Assembly (NCBI GenBank): GCA_015064195.1
Contig: SVSO01000170.1
Span: 1 to 6,419 of the forward strand
Source: Oscillospiraceae bacterium
GTDB taxonomy: Bacteria; Bacillota_A; Clostridia; Oscillospirales; CAG-272
Direction: 5' to 3'
DNA: 6,419 nt
Positions 5,708-6,419 of the stretch are shown here, in pieces. The translations under genes and the position numbers were made by a program. Below the pieces are notes generated by a model that saw only the letters and a program-made list of their open reading frames with translations, searched no databases and was not told the DNA's origin. The first letter of the stretch is position 1. Every line of letters starts with the position of its first letter.

Positions 5708-6419
5708 TTACAATATACCGTCCCGCCGACGGTATTCCCGGGGCGAGCAGCTCATGACGGCGTGAAATACCCGGCGGAAGTAGGTTTCGGATGAAAATCC
5801 CAGCGTTTCGGCGATGTCACCGATGGAGAGGGCGGGGGATTCCAGAAGCATCCGTGCGCCGCGACTCACAAGCAGTCTGCGTCGGTAATCGATGGGCGAC
5901 GTTCCCATGGTCTCCCGGAAGCAGGCGTAAAAATGCGGCTCGGATAGACAGCATCGTGCGGCAAGCTCGGCGATGGTAACAGGCAGCTCCGGACAGCGTT
6001 CCAGATATTCTACTGCCGGGCGAATGCGGGGATCGATGCGCGGCCGGGGCTTCCATACCAGCCGGTCCCAGAATCTGGCGCAGGCATCATAGAATCCTGC
6101 CGTTATGGTAAAGGGATCGTCCTCCGTCCGAAAGCGTTTTTCTGCCCGTCGGACAGCATCTGCTTCCTCCGGTAAGATGTCCAGCTTTTGAATGGAATAC
6201 CGCCGGTCGCCGTAATCCATGATAAAATGAAATGCCGTGAGCTGTCCCGGCTCATCCTGCCAATCCACCCGATAAACCGCATTCTGTGGGATAAAAAGCA
6301 GATCGCCGGGGTACAGAATGAAATCGCCGTCGGGAGATGTGTAGTGTGCCTCGCCAGCATCGCAGACGGCGAGGCTGGAGATGGGGCGCGGAATCTCAAG
6401 AAAATCAATTATCGTATGA
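5708..6419 (-). CDS. AraC-family transcriptional regulator, 5' end cut by the window
   Basis: The visible 236 residues are the C-terminal part of an AraC/XylS regulator. The reading frame stays open to the window edge at 6418. The stretch upstream of the in-frame GTG at 6268 encodes a clear cupin segment (DAGEAHY at visible residues 20-26, YPGDLLFIPQNAVYRV at 36-51), so the true start lies beyond the window and GTG 6268 is not the start. That arm would bind a ligand such as a sugar. A linker region follows. The DNA-binding domain occupies about 133-236, with one helix-turn-helix around TIAELAARCCLSEPHFYACF (148-167) and a second around SIGDIAETLGFSSETYFRRVF (198-218), followed by the usual SPREYR end. 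It is convergent with the dehydrogenase and shares a terminator with it. Regulators of this kind usually control an adjacent carbohydrate locus, which would lie to the right of the window. Confidence 0.9.
   Translation of the reverse strand, partial: HTIIDFLEIPRPISSLAVCDAGEAHYTSPDGDFILYPGDLLFIPQNAVYRVDWQDEPGQLTAFHFIMDYGDRRYSIQKLDILPEEADAVRRAEKRFRTEDDPFTITAGFYDACARFWDRLVWKPRPRIDPRIRPAVEYLERCPELPVTIAELAARCCLSEPHFYACFRETMGTSPIDYRRRLLVSRGARMLLESPALSIGDIAETLGFSSETYFRRVFHAVMSCSPREYRRRDGIL

Noticed and set aside
5791..5979. Short plus-strand open frame opposite the AraC-type regulator
   Set aside because: It is a shadow of the regulator frame with no ribosome binding site or recognisable content.

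Overview
The window looks like chromosome from an endospore-forming, fairly GC-rich member of the Clostridia, perhaps a gut Oscillospiraceae- or Christensenellales-type lineage. The evidence is a dipicolinate synthase pair (dpaA-dpaB), which is essentially restricted to spore-forming Firmicutes, strong GGAGG-type ribosome binding sites before the genes, and a sugar-binding lipoprotein with the Thr/Glu-rich linker common in such organisms. The lineage is an inference from gene content and style, not from a marker gene.

Layout, left to right. (1) 148-1584 (+) encodes an ABC-type solute-binding lipoprotein with no permease genes in view; a hairpin terminator at 1591-1621 closes it. (2) 1702-2670 and 2674-3237 (+) are dpaA and dpaB, a tightly coupled pair that makes dipicolinic acid, the spore-core calcium chelator. 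Their short leader holds a promoter-like element that can be read as sigma-A or as mother-cell sigma-E/K, and a GC-rich hairpin sits at the predicted transcript start. (3) 3291-5662 (+) is a three-gene operon: a SatA-like GNAT acetyltransferase, a small membrane-anchored protein of unknown function, and a FAD-dependent dehydrogenase with a four-cysteine cluster. It starts from a near-consensus sigma-A promoter (TTGACA, 17 bp, TATCAT) directly behind dpaB. (4) A perfect 14-bp hairpin with a GCGA loop at 5672-5703 separates this operon from (5) a convergent AraC-family regulator on the minus strand (5708 to the window edge), whose N-terminus lies outside the window.

The genes form independent units rather than one pathway: nutrient uptake, spore maturation, a possible detoxification/redox operon and a sensor-regulator. 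Between dpaB and the acetyltransferase I see no terminator, so sporulation transcripts may read into the housekeeping operon. No RNA genes, mobile elements, CRISPR arrays or long repeats were seen, and no gene-free stretch exceeds 150 bases. Nothing amounts to a clear new system. The most open items are the unexplained three-gene operon, the ambiguous dpaA promoter and leader, and the twin start sites of the dehydrogenase.
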